A DNA stretch of 64,000 nt from Vibrio sp. SS-MA-C1-2 (GCF_021513135.1 NZ_CP090981.1:868001-932000), one strand, 5' to 3'. Counted from the stretch's first letter, positions 1-10,347 are shown. Notes: a model not told the origin generated them from the letters alone. Numbers and translations: made by a program.

Positions 1-2
1 TC

Positions 3-152
3 ATCGTTCGTCAGCGCGGAACTAAATTCCATGCTGGAACTAACGTAGGTTGTGGTAAAGATCATACTCTATTTGCTCTTGCTGAAGGCAAGGTTAAATT
101 TGAAGTTAAAGGTCCTAAAAACCGCAAATTCGTGAGCATCGAAGCTGAGTAA
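3..152 (+). CDS. rpmA: 50S ribosomal protein L27, C-terminal part (5' end outside window)
   Basis: Only the last 49 codons are present; the reading frame is open to the window edge and ends in TAA at 150-152. The visible peptide starts [12 protein letters not shown] and ends KFVSIEAE, which is the conserved C-terminal half of bacterial ribosomal protein L27. L27 sits near the peptidyl-transferase centre of the large subunit. It lies directly upstream of cgtA, the usual rplU-rpmA-cgtA order. A strong hairpin terminator follows about 25 nt downstream, so cgtA is probably transcribed at least partly from its own promoter. Confidence 0.95.
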   Translation: MVRQRGTKFHAGTNVGCGKDHTLFALAEGKVKFEVKGPKNRKFVSIEAE

Positions 153-175
153 TTAGCAATTCGATAACGATACCG

Positions 176-205
176 AAGCCCTGCCAAATTGGCGGGGCTT
201 TTTAT
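176..205 (+). terminator. Rho-independent terminator after rpmA
   Basis: A 10-bp stem (AAGCCCTGCC with GGCGGGGCTT, one G-T pair) closes a 5-nt loop and is followed by a T run. It lies 24 nt past the rpmA stop codon. Confidence 0.9.
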
Positions 206-378
206 ATGCTGGAAAGTAAGATAATCCTATATCTACTTGCAGTCGTGGATATAGGATTGTCAATTATCATCACCTGAAATAGGTTGAAGTATTAAGCGAG
301 TGATAGCATAAGATAAGCTATACTATGTTCAATATTGATGATAACAATCGACATAAAGTAGTAACGATATACGCGTAA

Positions 379-1566
<1,188 letters not shown>

Positions 1567-1613
1567 TTCAAGCTTAAAAGCTCGCTCTTAAAAACGTACG
1601 TATAAATATTATT

Positions 1614-1658
1614 AAAAACCGCTTTGTCCTAACTCTAGGATGGTAAAGCGGTTTTTTT
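1614..1658 (+). terminator. Rho-independent terminator after cgtA
   Basis: The stem AAAACCGCTTT...AAAGCGGTTTT, with a 19-nt loop, is followed by seven T. It starts 48 nt downstream of the cgtA stop codon. Confidence 0.9.
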
Positions 1659-1736
1659 GTATCTATTTTTCAGAACACTATTGTTGATAATCAGAAAACC
1701 CTTATTATATCTAAGGTTTTATTTTTGGAGTAATTA

Positions 1737-2525
1737 GTGGTGGTTGAGGTATCAACAAGAGTAGATCGTCAGCGAGAGATTTCTCGATTGTCGATAACAG
1801 TCGGACAAATCCTGTTACAACATGGTGCTGAGAGCCGGTTAGTGGTAGGAATTAGTCAACGAATAGGTTTAGCATTAGGAGCGGATAGTGTTGAAATTTC
1901 TCTATCGGCAAGTTCAGTCACCTTAACGACGATTATTGATGATCAATGTATGACGACTACGAGGCGTAGTCCTGATCGTGGCATTAATATGCAGATGATC
2001 ACCGAGATCCAGAGGATCTGTATTTTAACCGAACGTAAACTCTTAGATATCCAAGATGTCCATAATCAGATTGAGAAGTTACAACCACTTCGTTATAACC
2101 GTTGGCTAGTGTTATTGATGATAGGCCTCTCTTGTGCCTCATTTAGCCGTCTTGCAGGTGGAGATTGGTGGGTCTTTTTTATGACTTTTCTTGCCTCTTG
2201 TAGTGGAATGTTTATCCGCCAAGAGATCGCTTCCCGCCATTTTAATCCACTATTAAACTTTGCTTGTACGGCGTTTGTGACCACATTAGTCTCTTCATTA
2301 GGGGTTATTTTTTCTCTCGGAGATGAGCCTTTTATTGCAATGGCTTCTTCAGTCTTGATGTTAGTTCCCGGTTTTCCTTTGATCAATGGCGTATCAGATA
2401 TGGTTAAAGGTTTTAGTAATATGGGGATAGCTCGTATTGTGATGGCAACCTTACTTACTTTGGCGACCAGTTTAGGAATTGTCGGTGCGATGAACATTAC
2501 TGGCGTTTGGGGCTGGATATCATGA
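1737..2525 (+). CDS. yjjP: YjjP/ThrE-like exporter subunit (DUF1212 family)
   Basis: The 262-residue protein belongs to the ThrE/YjjP family: a soluble N-terminal part (about 1-115, with the GQILLQHGAESRLV segment typical of the family) followed by several hydrophobic membrane segments (about 120-260). In E. coli YjjP works with YjjB in succinate export; relatives export threonine and serine, so the substrate here is uncertain. The GTG start at 1737 is chosen because GGAG at 1727-1730 lies 6 nt upstream. The stop overlaps the start of the partner gene yjjB (ATGA), which indicates translational coupling. Confidence 0.88.
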   Translation: MVVEVSTRVDRQREISRLSITVGQILLQHGAESRLVVGISQRIGLALGADSVEISLSASSVTLTTIIDDQCMTTTRRSPDRGINMQMITEIQRICILTERKLLDIQDVHNQIEKLQPLRYNRWLVLLMIGLSCASFSRLAGGDWWVFFMTFLASCSGMFIRQEIASRHFNPLLNFACTAFVTTLVSSLGVIFSLGDEPFIAMASSVLMLVPGFPLINGVSDMVKGFSNMGIARIVMATLLTLATSLGIVGAMNITGVWGWIS

Positions 2526-2989
2526 TGACACTGTTACTTGGGCTGATTAATGATATGTTCTTTGCCATGATCCCTGCGGTAGGTTTTGCTTTGGTATTTA
2601 ATGTCCCAGTTAAAGCACTAAAATATTGTGCTATTGGTGGCGCCATTGGACATGGATTACGTTATATTGGTCTTCATTTTGGTCTCTCGTTAGAGTGGTC
2701 AACATTAATTGCTGCCTCAACGGTCGGGATGATCGGTATTCATTGGTCGCACCGTTTTTTAGCTCATCCGAAAGTATTTACCGTTGCCGCGATGATTCCT
2801 ATGGTCCCTGGTGTTTTCGCTTTTAAGGCCATGATTGCGTTAGTACAGATAAATAGCCAAGGTTTTAATCCTGAACTATGGGCTGTTTTTATTGAAAATA
2901 GCTTAACAACCATGTTTACGGTAGGCGCGTTAGCAATCGGTCTGGCAATGCCTGGCTTACTTTTTTACCGTAGTCGGCCGGTTGTTTAA
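2522..2989 (+). CDS. yjjB: YjjB-like exporter subunit (DUF3815 family)
   Basis: A small, almost wholly hydrophobic inner-membrane protein of about 155 residues with four or five membrane segments and the conserved AAMIPMVPG turn. It is the small partner of YjjP; together they resemble a split ThrE transporter. The ATG at 2522 overlaps the yjjP stop codon by four bases (ATGA) and is preferred over an upstream in-frame TTG at 2507, because coupling is typical of this pair and GGGG at 2509-2512 is suitably placed. Substrate is inferred only from relatives (dicarboxylate or threonine/serine export). Confidence 0.87.
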   Translation: MMTLLLGLINDMFFAMIPAVGFALVFNVPVKALKYCAIGGAIGHGLRYIGLHFGLSLEWSTLIAASTVGMIGIHWSHRFLAHPKVFTVAAMIPMVPGVFAFKAMIALVQINSQGFNPELWAVFIENSLTTMFTVGALAIGLAMPGLLFYRSRPVV

Positions 2990-3060
2990 TCTGAAGTGAT
3001 GACTTTACATAGCGGTTTGAATTACAATTTAATTCATAAACTGAAGGTGGAGAGAGTGAA

Positions 3061-3558
3061 GTGAAAATTAGTATGATTGCGGCAATGGCAAACGATCGTG
3101 TTATTGGGCGAGATAACCAAATGCCATGGCATTTACCTGCCGACTTCGCTTGGTTTAAAAAACAAACTTTAGGTAAACCGATTGTGATGGGGAGAAAAAC
3201 CTTTGATTCTATTGGTCGGCCTCTCCCTGGTCGTCATAATATTGTGATTAGCCGAAACCTCGATTTAAAGATTGAAGGTGTCACTGTTGTTCAGAACCTA
3301 GAGCAAGCAAAAAGTGCGGCTATAGAGGCAACCACTGGCGTTGATGAGTTGATGATTATTGGTGGTAGCTCGATCTATGAACTCTATTTAAAAGAGGCTG
3401 ATCAGCTCTATTTAACCTTTATTGATCTACAAACAGAAGGTGATAGCTGTTTTCCTGAATGGGGAAGTGAGTGGCAATTAACTTATAGTGAAGAGCATCA
3501 AAAAGATGAAAAAAATCACTATAATTATCAATTTACCATTTACCAGCGAAATATCTAA
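3061..3558 (+). CDS. folA: dihydrofolate reductase, type I
   Basis: Reduces dihydrofolate to tetrahydrofolate with NADPH; target of trimethoprim. 165 residues against 159 in E. coli. Visible landmarks are the MPWHLPADF segment with the catalytic acid Asp28 (Asp27 in E. coli), the NADPH-binding GRKTFDSIGRPLPGR stretch (about 45-59) and the IIGGSSIYE segment near 100. It starts with GTG at 3061, with GGTGGAGA at 3046-3053 seven bases upstream. It faces apaH on the other strand, the vibrio arrangement. A short ERIC-type repeat begins four bases after the stop codon; no clear terminator is visible. Confidence 0.97.
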   Translation: MKISMIAAMANDRVIGRDNQMPWHLPADFAWFKKQTLGKPIVMGRKTFDSIGRPLPGRHNIVISRNLDLKIEGVTVVQNLEQAKSAAIEATTGVDELMIIGGSSIYELYLKEADQLYLTFIDLQTEGDSCFPEWGSEWQLTYSEEHQKDEKNHYNYQFTIYQRNI

Positions 3559-3562
3559 AATC

Positions 3563-3640
3563 TATCTCTAAAATAATTGGAGTTGCTAGTAGGCGAATAA
3601 ACACAGTCAATAATCTAGTCGCTTCAAGCCTAAAAGGTAT
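3563..3640 (-). repeat. ERIC-type intergenic repeat, short (internally deleted) form
   Basis: About 78 bp. It carries the outer arms of the ERIC palindrome (AATAATTGGAGTTGCTAGTAG at one end, CTAGTCGCTTCAAG at the other) but lacks the central loop found in the 128-bp copies. It lies between the converging folA and apaH, in the orientation of the copy at 34476. Confidence 0.75.
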
Positions 3641-3722
3641 CATGCCTTTTGAGAAAGTGAGTGATTCTTATCAACAATAAAAGATTAACTCTAATCTCTG
3701 GAATATTATTGGCTGATTGAAT

Positions 3723-4556
3723 TTATGCATAAATAGGGCATTGAGTAACAAATTGCTTTTTGTCTTCCCATCTTAATAATGTCATTGCATTACCCCAGAC
3801 ACACCCGGTATCTAAACCGATAACTTGTTTATCTTGATAACCCATTAATGCTGCCCAATGACCAAAAATTAAACGCTTATTTTCAGAGCTAGAAGCTAGA
3901 GGCAACTCAAACCAAGGAACTAACTTTTCCGATTCGATGAATCGATGATCATCCAATTCTGATGGTGGAAGTTTACAAGCCATATCTAATCTACCATCAA
4001 GGTAGCAGTAACGCATTCGAGTGAGACTATTAATGGTAAATCGGTAACGTTCAATCCCTTCTAGATTATCAGACCAAAGCTTAGGTTCATTGCTATACAT
4101 ATTTTTGATTAGCCAAAGATAATCATCACTTTTTAAGATCGTTTCAACTTCTCTTGCTGCATCAATCGCTTGTTCAATCGACCAATGTGGATGAATACCA
4201 GCATGGCTAACCACAAATTCTGGATGTTGAGCAATCAAAGGTTGATGACGGAGCCAAGTGAGTAACTCATCACAATCATCAGCATCAAAGATAGGTTGGG
4301 TTTTATCTTTTGGATTAACACGCATAAAACCTGCAGCAGTTGCGAGTAAATGGAGGTCATGATTACCAAGTACGGTGATTGCACTCTTTCCTAATGATTT
4401 AATAAATCTCAGGGTTTCTAAAGAGTGAGGTCCTCGAGCAACGAGATCTCCTGCGAGCCACAAAGTATCCGTTTCTGGCGAAAATTCAACTAAGCTAAGT
4501 AGTTGCTGAAGCTCATCTAAACAGCCTTGTATATCTCCGACAAGATAGGTCGCCAT
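3723..4556 (-). CDS. apaH: bis(5'-nucleosyl)-tetraphosphatase, symmetrical (Ap4A hydrolase)
   Basis: Splits diadenosine tetraphosphate into two ADP and can also remove Np4 caps from RNA. The 277-residue protein carries the metallophosphatase signatures GDIQGC (7-12), GDLVARGP (36-43) and GNHDLHL (about 64-70), and histidine-bearing motifs VVSHAGIHP and IFGHWAAL. E. coli ApaH is 280 residues. It is the last gene of the lptD-surA-rsmA-apaH block, but a terminator hairpin separates it from rsmA and apaG is missing, so it may use its own promoter. Confidence 0.96.
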   Translation of the reverse strand: MATYLVGDIQGCLDELQQLLSLVEFSPETDTLWLAGDLVARGPHSLETLRFIKSLGKSAITVLGNHDLHLLATAAGFMRVNPKDKTQPIFDADDCDELLTWLRHQPLIAQHPEFVVSHAGIHPHWSIEQAIDAAREVETILKSDDYLWLIKNMYSNEPKLWSDNLEGIERYRFTINSLTRMRYCYLDGRLDMACKLPPSELDDHRFIESEKLVPWFELPLASSSENKRLIFGHWAALMGYQDKQVIGLDTGCVWGNAMTLLRWEDKKQFVTQCPIYA

Positions 4557-4583
4557 AATACCCCTTTAATAGATTGATGAAGC

Positions 4584-4615
4584 AAAAAAAAGAGCGGTAT
4601 TTAATCCACTCTTTT
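4584..4615 (-). terminator. Terminator-like hairpin between rsmA and apaH
   Basis: Read on the minus strand, AAAAGAGTGG and CCGCTCTTTT form a stem with one G-T pair and an 8-nt loop, followed by a run of T. It lies 17 nt past the rsmA stop and would limit readthrough into apaH. Confidence 0.75.
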
Positions 4616-4632
4616 ATGTTATCACTTTTTAA

Positions 4633-5448
4633 TTATTGTTCTGGATGTTGATAATTGGCATCTAACCAATTAGCCATATCAACAAACTGCTCTAAGGTTA
4701 AATTCTCAGGACGTAATGCTGGATTGACGCCAAGAGCTTCTAACTGTTCAACCGTAAATAATTTTTTATAACAGTTGCGAACCGTTTTACGACGCTGGCC
4801 AAACCCTTCACGACAGACGCGATCTAACCATTTTAAGCTGGTTGTAGGGTAAGGAATCACTTCATAAGGTGTTAAGCGAACAATCGCAGAATCAACCTTA
4901 GGTGGTGGTGTAAACGCTTCTGGTGGCACTTCTAAAACAGGCGTTACACGACAATAGTATTGTGCCATTACGCTCAAACGTCCGTAAGCTTTGCGACCAG
5001 GGCCTGCTGCTAGACGATTAACCACTTCTTTTTGTAGCATAAAGTGCATATCTTGTACCTTATCGTGGTACTCAAAGATATGGAACATTAAAGGGGTTGA
5101 GATGTTATAAGGTAAGTTACCAAAAATACGTAATTTAGTATTGGGTTTAACCAGTTCACCGAAATCTTGACGCATTGCATCACCTTCTCGGATCTCTAAC
5201 TTATCTTTTAGTTCTGGGTGAACACGCAGGCGTTGAGCAAGGTCTCTATCTAATTCGATAACGGTAAATTTATCAACAAGACGACCCACAGGCTCAGTGA
5301 TAGCACCTAAACCAGGGCCGATTTCAACCAAGTTTTGACCAGGTAAAGGATTTATTGCCGCAACAATACTATCTATAATGTAAGGGTCGTTTAAAAAGTT
5401 TTGACCAAAGCGTTTTCTTGCTTTATGGCCTAAATGAACGTCATTCAT
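4633..5448 (-). CDS. rsmA: 16S rRNA dimethyladenosine transferase RsmA (KsgA)
   Basis: Dimethylates A1518 and A1519 in the 3'-end hairpin of 16S rRNA, a late 30S-assembly step. 271 residues (E. coli 273). Visible features are the N-terminal [10 protein letters not shown] motif, the SAM-binding [10 protein letters not shown] (about 42-51), NLPYNIS (about 112-118, the catalytic NLPY motif) and the C-terminal helical domain with [10 protein letters not shown]. It follows surA directly; pdxA, which lies between these genes in E. coli and Vibrio cholerae, is absent. The 160 bp gap to surA holds inverted repeats but no remnant of pdxA that I can recognise. Confidence 0.97.
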   Translation of the reverse strand: MNDVHLGHKARKRFGQNFLNDPYIIDSIVAAINPLPGQNLVEIGPGLGAITEPVGRLVDKFTVIELDRDLAQRLRVHPELKDKLEIREGDAMRQDFGELVKPNTKLRIFGNLPYNISTPLMFHIFEYHDKVQDMHFMLQKEVVNRLAAGPGRKAYGRLSVMAQYYCRVTPVLEVPPEAFTPPPKVDSAIVRLTPYEVIPYPTTSLKWLDRVCREGFGQRRKTVRNCYKKLFTVEQLEALGVNPALRPENLTLEQFVDMANWLDANYQHPEQ

Positions 5449-5573
5449 GTTATCTGCTTAATATATTCTGAGTTGGCGACCACAATCCAAATGGTCGCTA
5501 TTTCTATTTGTAAGTACCCGCTAACTTTCCGTGCGGTACATCGTTATTTTTACCACTTGTCGCTTAAGTGGCG

Positions 5574-5604
5574 ACTCCTGTTTATCAGAAAGATAAATAG
5601 GAGT
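5574..5604 (-). repeat. Inverted repeat just downstream of surA
   Basis: Thirteen-base arms (5574-5586 and 5592-5604; one G-T mismatch) surround a 5-base loop, starting five bases past the surA stop codon on the minus strand. No T run follows, so it may be an RNA-stabilising or processing hairpin rather than a classical terminator. Confidence 0.6.
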
Positions 5605-5608
5605 GAGC

Positions 5609-6916
5609 TTAAGATTCGTCTTGATTTACGTAGTCAATGTAAGCACTTGCTCTTAGCTCTTTTAACCAAGCTTGAGCTTCTTCATTGAACTTTCTGCGCA
5701 TTAATACGTTGTAAGCTTTATTTTTTAGTGCGTCATCGGTTTTATCAACGGTGCGACGACCTTCAACTTCGACAATATGCCAGCCATGAACGGTTTTAAA
5801 TGGCTGACTAATTTGTCCAATTGGCAATTTCTTAATCATATCTCTGAATTCAGGAACGTAAATTTCAGGGGCTTGCCAACCTAATTCACCACCATTGACG
5901 CCTGAACCTGGATCGTCACTGTATTTTTTCGCTAGCTCAGCAAAGGTCGCTTTACCTGACTTTATTTCAGCAAGGTATTTATTTAACTCTTTTTTCGCCC
6001 CTTGATCACTTAAGATAATCGAGGTTTTTAGTAGGATATGACGTGACTTAACTTCGGTTGCTGCAACTGAAACTTGTCCTTTAACATCCTCAATTTTTAA
6101 AATATGGTAGCCAATTCCAGATAAGAAAGGGCCTACAACATCACCTTTATGATGACCGGCAACTTGATCAGCAAACAAGGTTGGCATCTCATCTTGACTT
6201 AACCAACCCCAATTACCACCTTGTAAAGCTTTCGGGCCTTTTGAGTAAGTATAAGCAAGATTGGAGAAGTCAGCGCCATCTTTTAATTGTGCAACTAATT
6301 TATCAGCACTCTCTTTGGCGGCCACTTTACTCGCTTGATTACTGGTATCAACATTAATCTGAATATGACCAAGGTTATACTTTATTGCTTCGGAGCTTTG
6401 TTGCTCCATTGTTTTTGCTAATGCTTCAACTTCTTGTGGGATAATATTAATGCGGTGGCGTACCTGAGCATTTCTTACTTCACTGACTATCATCTCTTTT
6501 TTAACTTGTGAGCGATATTGAGTATAAGTGATCCCTTCTGCTTCAACATTTTTACGTAGTTGTTCGACAGTTGTTTTATTTTGTTTAGCAATGTTCTCAA
6601 TCGCTTGATCTAGTCGAGTGTCATCAATTTGAATCCCCATCGCATTTGCTTGCTGTTCTTGTAAACTATCTAGAATTAGCTTATCAATCACCTGTTTTTT
6701 CAACACGTCTGTTGGTGGCAGCTTTGCATTATCCTTATTTTGATAACGAATACTGGCTAATGCCGAATCAATATCACTTTGTAAAATAACACCATTATTG
6801 ACTATCACAGCCACGCCATCTAAGGCTTGTGGTGCAGCACTGACCATGTTGCTAACCAGTGCAAGTAAAATACCTGCACATTGAAACTTCCAATTTTTTA
6901 TAGTTTTTGGCGACAT
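5609..6916 (-). CDS. surA: periplasmic peptidyl-prolyl isomerase and OMP chaperone SurA
   Basis: Escorts unfolded outer-membrane proteins, LptD among them, across the periplasm to the BAM complex. 435 residues (E. coli 428). A signal peptide covers about residues 1-27, with likely cleavage after VSA. Then come the N-terminal chaperone module (GVAVIVNNGVILQSDID near 33) and two parvulin domains (about 175-275 and 287-390; the second contains FAELAKKYSDDPGSGVNGGELG and HGWHIVEV). A C-terminal helix follows. It is transcribed after lptD with a 74-bp gap, the conserved lptD-surA pair. Confidence 0.96.
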   Translation of the reverse strand: MSPKTIKNWKFQCAGILLALVSNMVSAAPQALDGVAVIVNNGVILQSDIDSALASIRYQNKDNAKLPPTDVLKKQVIDKLILDSLQEQQANAMGIQIDDTRLDQAIENIAKQNKTTVEQLRKNVEAEGITYTQYRSQVKKEMIVSEVRNAQVRHRINIIPQEVEALAKTMEQQSSEAIKYNLGHIQINVDTSNQASKVAAKESADKLVAQLKDGADFSNLAYTYSKGPKALQGGNWGWLSQDEMPTLFADQVAGHHKGDVVGPFLSGIGYHILKIEDVKGQVSVAATEVKSRHILLKTSIILSDQGAKKELNKYLAEIKSGKATFAELAKKYSDDPGSGVNGGELGWQAPEIYVPEFRDMIKKLPIGQISQPFKTVHGWHIVEVEGRRTVDKTDDALKNKAYNVLMRRKFNEEAQAWLKELRASAYIDYVNQDES

Positions 6917-6990
6917 AAAATTTTATCCGGTATAAAGCATCTATTTATGATTGACCACAGAAAAGCGACTTTATCACATTTTGCTTTAAA

Positions 6991-9318
6991 TTATTTATTG
7001 AGATCAAAAGGACTCGTGTAATCAATTGAGCTATCACTGTCTTCCACTGTAAATTCTGGCTTATCACTAAAGCCCAGTAGAGAGAAAGAGAAGGTAACAT
7101 TATTATCGTAATCTTCTGATTCTGTGTTGATATCATCACGATTGATAATATTACGGTTAAAGTTAATACCAAAGGCCCAACAATCAACAGCGTAATGCAT
7201 GCCAATATAGCTCTCTAGCATAATGTTTTCTGTTAAATCTTGGTAGTAACCCGCAGAAAGATTGACTTTTTTCGTAAGTGAGAATTGAGTGATTAAACCT
7301 AATTGTGAAATCCCATCATTGGTGATGGTATTTTCATTATCATCTAAGTCAATGGTTTGCTCGATATAATCTTTTGATACATAGCGATAGTTTAATTGAA
7401 CGAAACTATGATTTTGTCGGTACTCAACGGCACTGTTGGCTTGCTGCATTTTATTGGTATTGGAATCATATTGCATTCCGCCATAAAAGTAGAGCCAATC
7501 TTGATAGTTGAATTCTGAGTTTAATGCCCACGCAGAGTAGTGGGAGCCAGTATTAACTGATGTATTGTCATCATTGGCCGGATCGATATAGAAAATTTGA
7601 CCAAACGAGAGATTAAATCGTTCACGGTACGCATCATCAAGAAAACGAGTAGTGGCACCAAGGGTAAATTGATTAGCCGCAGAAATATAATCGACACTGC
7701 TGTACTTTTGGTCTCTGAATAACCCGTAGTAATCACTTTCCATTAAGGTTGTATCATAACCGCCACCACTGTAATTAAATGGTTGATAAACATCGGACTG
7801 ATCTCGGTCTGGCACATATAAATATTGCACTCTTGGTTCTAATGTTTGAGTGTAATCATTATTGAAGACGTTGGTATCACGCTCAAGCTCTAACCCTGCA
7901 TTCCATTTAATACTTGGAATGGCACGAGAAACGGTACTTTTTAAGCTTGCATTACCATTATAATCTAATACATTATCAATATTATCTTGATTGTAGTAAC
8001 TATAATAGACCTTGGCTTCAGTGGTCATATTCCACCAAGTTGAAGCAATAGGTAACGTTAAGGTTGGCTCTAAATGAACACGTTGTGCTGTTGGTTTATT
8101 ATCTGCATCGGTATCAAAATTACTGAAACTGGTTGGGATTTTAAAATCTAAACTATAAGGCAATGAAGCGTAATAGGTGTAATTTAACTGAGGTAGCAAT
8201 TTATACGGTTCTGTATCGCTATCAAGAGTTTGGAAGCTTCTCACTCGAATACTTGAGTTCCAGTTGGTGTCTTTATAAGCCAAAGAGGCTTCTTGAGTTA
8301 ATTGGTTATCTTCACGATCACCAACATTAGAGCTTAAATCCCCGAAATAATTACGATCACTCACCTTGCTATAGTTGGCATCTAAGTACCAATGATCATG
8401 ATAGCGGCCTGTATGTGACCAGTTAAATGCCCAACGGCTATCTAGGTCTTGATGTGCATCATCAGTGCCAAGGTACTCGTACTCTAATTGACCGGTGCCT
8501 GTTGTATTGAGGTAACGGAAAAGAGTGTTAAGTTGAAGGCCACGATTTGACATATATTTTGGCGTAATGGTCATATCGTAGTTAGGGGCGATATTCCAAT
8601 AGAATGGGGTTTCTATTTCAAAACCATCTCGGGAGCTGAGTCCAATTGCCGGGTAAAGGAAACCGGTTAAGCGCGCATCATCAACAGGAAGACGTAACCA
8701 CGGTGCATACATAATCGGTACATCAAAGACTTCAAACTTTGCATTATAAAAGTTAGCAAAATGGCTATCCATATCGTGGGTAATCTTGGTGGCAGTAAAG
8801 CGCCAACTTTTATCCTCAGCTGGGCAGGTAGTAAAGGTACCATCTTGTAGGCGATAGATTGATTTACCATCTTGATAAACTTTATAAGCTTCCCCTCGAC
8901 CTGCTTGACAAGTAAGTTGATAATCAACGTTAGTGGCTTCGCTGGTGTGGGTATCTAAGTTTGACACCACCTTATCACTGAAGATCTCCATGGTTGGATC
9001 TTGCAGATTGACATTCCCTTCGGCAACCACTTGGTTAGTTCCAGGTGTCATGGTGGCTTTATCAGCAGAAAGTTTGCGATCGCCTTGAGTGATAACTACA
9101 TTACCCTGATAAACTGCTTTCTTATTATCAATGGCTTTTGCGCTATCAGAAACAACTTTAATAGGTTGATTATTTCCGTCTTTTACGCGATCGTTAGGGG
9201 CAATGCAGACCGCAGTGAAATTAGGTTTCTTCTCAGTAGATATTTCATCTGCTTGAGCGGGACCGTATAATGATAAAGTGATTAATGTCGCAAGCAGTGA
9301 GCGTGATGGGAAGTTCAT
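6991..9318 (-). CDS. lptD: LPS-assembly outer-membrane protein LptD
   Basis: Inserts lipopolysaccharide into the outer leaflet together with LptE. 775 residues (E. coli 784). A signal peptide ends after AQA at about 23, an OstA/LptA-like jellyroll covers about 60-190, and a long beta-barrel follows (YYWNIAPNYD- and YLGTDD-type strands). Cysteines are seen at 38, 137, 165 and 713. Positions 38 and 165 match the N-terminal pair of E. coli, but the C-terminus has a single cysteine where E. coli has an adjacent pair, so disulfide pairing may differ. First gene of the lptD-surA-rsmA block, divergent from djlA. Confidence 0.96.
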   Translation of the reverse strand: MNFPSRSLLATLITLSLYGPAQADEISTEKKPNFTAVCIAPNDRVKDGNNQPIKVVSDSAKAIDNKKAVYQGNVVITQGDRKLSADKATMTPGTNQVVAEGNVNLQDPTMEIFSDKVVSNLDTHTSEATNVDYQLTCQAGRGEAYKVYQDGKSIYRLQDGTFTTCPAEDKSWRFTATKITHDMDSHFANFYNAKFEVFDVPIMYAPWLRLPVDDARLTGFLYPAIGLSSRDGFEIETPFYWNIAPNYDMTITPKYMSNRGLQLNTLFRYLNTTGTGQLEYEYLGTDDAHQDLDSRWAFNWSHTGRYHDHWYLDANYSKVSDRNYFGDLSSNVGDREDNQLTQEASLAYKDTNWNSSIRVRSFQTLDSDTEPYKLLPQLNYTYYASLPYSLDFKIPTSFSNFDTDADNKPTAQRVHLEPTLTLPIASTWWNMTTEAKVYYSYYNQDNIDNVLDYNGNASLKSTVSRAIPSIKWNAGLELERDTNVFNNDYTQTLEPRVQYLYVPDRDQSDVYQPFNYSGGGYDTTLMESDYYGLFRDQKYSSVDYISAANQFTLGATTRFLDDAYRERFNLSFGQIFYIDPANDDNTSVNTGSHYSAWALNSEFNYQDWLYFYGGMQYDSNTNKMQQANSAVEYRQNHSFVQLNYRYVSKDYIEQTIDLDDNENTITNDGISQLGLITQFSLTKKVNLSAGYYQDLTENIMLESYIGMHYAVDCWAFGINFNRNIINRDDINTESEDYDNNVTFSFSLLGFSDKPEFTVEDSDSSIDYTSPFDLNK

Positions 9319-9487
9319 CGATTATATTTGTCCTATTAGATACTGAATATTAAGCTGTGAGGCCTGAATTTAGTAAGTATTCCCTGTTATTCTTATTATA
9401 ATAATGCAATTTTGAGTGACTCGCACTATTTTAGGCGAGAGTAATTAAGATAAAGTTACCAATAAATTCAATACGAGAGAGTTATAT

Positions 9488-10306
9488 ATGCAAATTTGGG
9501 GCAAAATTATAGGTGCATTTTTTGGGATGCTAATGGGAGGTCCTTTTGGCCTATTATTAGGACTCTTTCTTGGGCATCAATTTGACAAAGCAAAAAGACG
9601 ACTTTATTTTGGTCAAGGTAGAGGTGATCAACAAGCACGTCAATCGGCATTCTTTACTGCAACATTCGCCGTTATGGGACATGTAGCCAAAGCCAAAGGC
9701 CATGTCACACAAGATGAAATTCGAGTTGCTAGTACGATTATGGATCGAATGCGCCTGCAAGGAGAGTCAAGACAGCAGGCACAAGAAGCTTTTCGTGAAG
9801 GAAAAAGTGACGACTTCCCACTTGAAGAGATGCTAGAGAAGGTTCGGTTTGCCAGTGCTGGACGAATTGATCTTCTGCAATTCTTCTTAGAGGTTCAAAT
9901 TCAAGCGGCTTTTGCTGATGGTGATTTACATCCATCAGAACGTCAAATTCTGCATACTATTGCACGTAAACTTGGGTTCTCTGAGCAACAATTAGAACAG
10001 CGTTTACAGATGCAAGAAGCAGCTTTTCGTTTTCAACAAGGTGGTGGTTCATACCAAGGCGGAGGCAATTGGCAGCAAGCTCCAACTCAAAATCAATTAG
10101 CGGATGCTTATACTGTGTTGGGGATTGAGGAGTCAGCGTCGAATCAGGAAGTAAAGCGTGCTTATCGTAAATTAATGAATGAGCATCATCCCGATAAATT
10201 GGTCGCCAAAGGTTTACCGCCAGAGATGATGGAAGTAGCAAAAGAGAAAGCACAAGAAATCCAAGCTGCTTATGAATTAATCCGCAAAGAAAAAGGATTT
10301 AAATAA
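9488..10306 (+). CDS. djlA: membrane-anchored DnaJ-like co-chaperone DjlA
   Basis: Type III membrane J-protein that stimulates DnaK. 272 residues (E. coli 271). A single glycine-rich N-terminal membrane segment (about 6-30) is followed by a central TerB-like helical domain (about 50-185), a Gln/Gly-rich linker (about 185-202) and a C-terminal J domain with HPD at 234-236. A purine-rich GAGAGAG lies about 6 nt before the ATG. It is divergent from lptD, the conserved arrangement, and is closed by a strong terminator. Confidence 0.95.
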   Translation: MQIWGKIIGAFFGMLMGGPFGLLLGLFLGHQFDKAKRRLYFGQGRGDQQARQSAFFTATFAVMGHVAKAKGHVTQDEIRVASTIMDRMRLQGESRQQAQEAFREGKSDDFPLEEMLEKVRFASAGRIDLLQFFLEVQIQAAFADGDLHPSERQILHTIARKLGFSEQQLEQRLQMQEAAFRFQQGGGSYQGGGNWQQAPTQNQLADAYTVLGIEESASNQEVKRAYRKLMNEHHPDKLVAKGLPPEMMEVAKEKAQEIQAAYELIRKEKGFK

Positions 10307-10347
10307 TCCCAATCGGTATTATGGATTGAATCTAACTCTCTGAATTA

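Noticed and set aside
2093-2497. 134-codon frame antisense to yjjP
   Set aside because: It is a shadow of a well-supported gene; the composition is that of a reverse-strand frame.
5449-5608. Remnant of pdxA between surA and rsmA
   Set aside because: No frame or motif of PdxA could be recognised; only inverted repeats are present.
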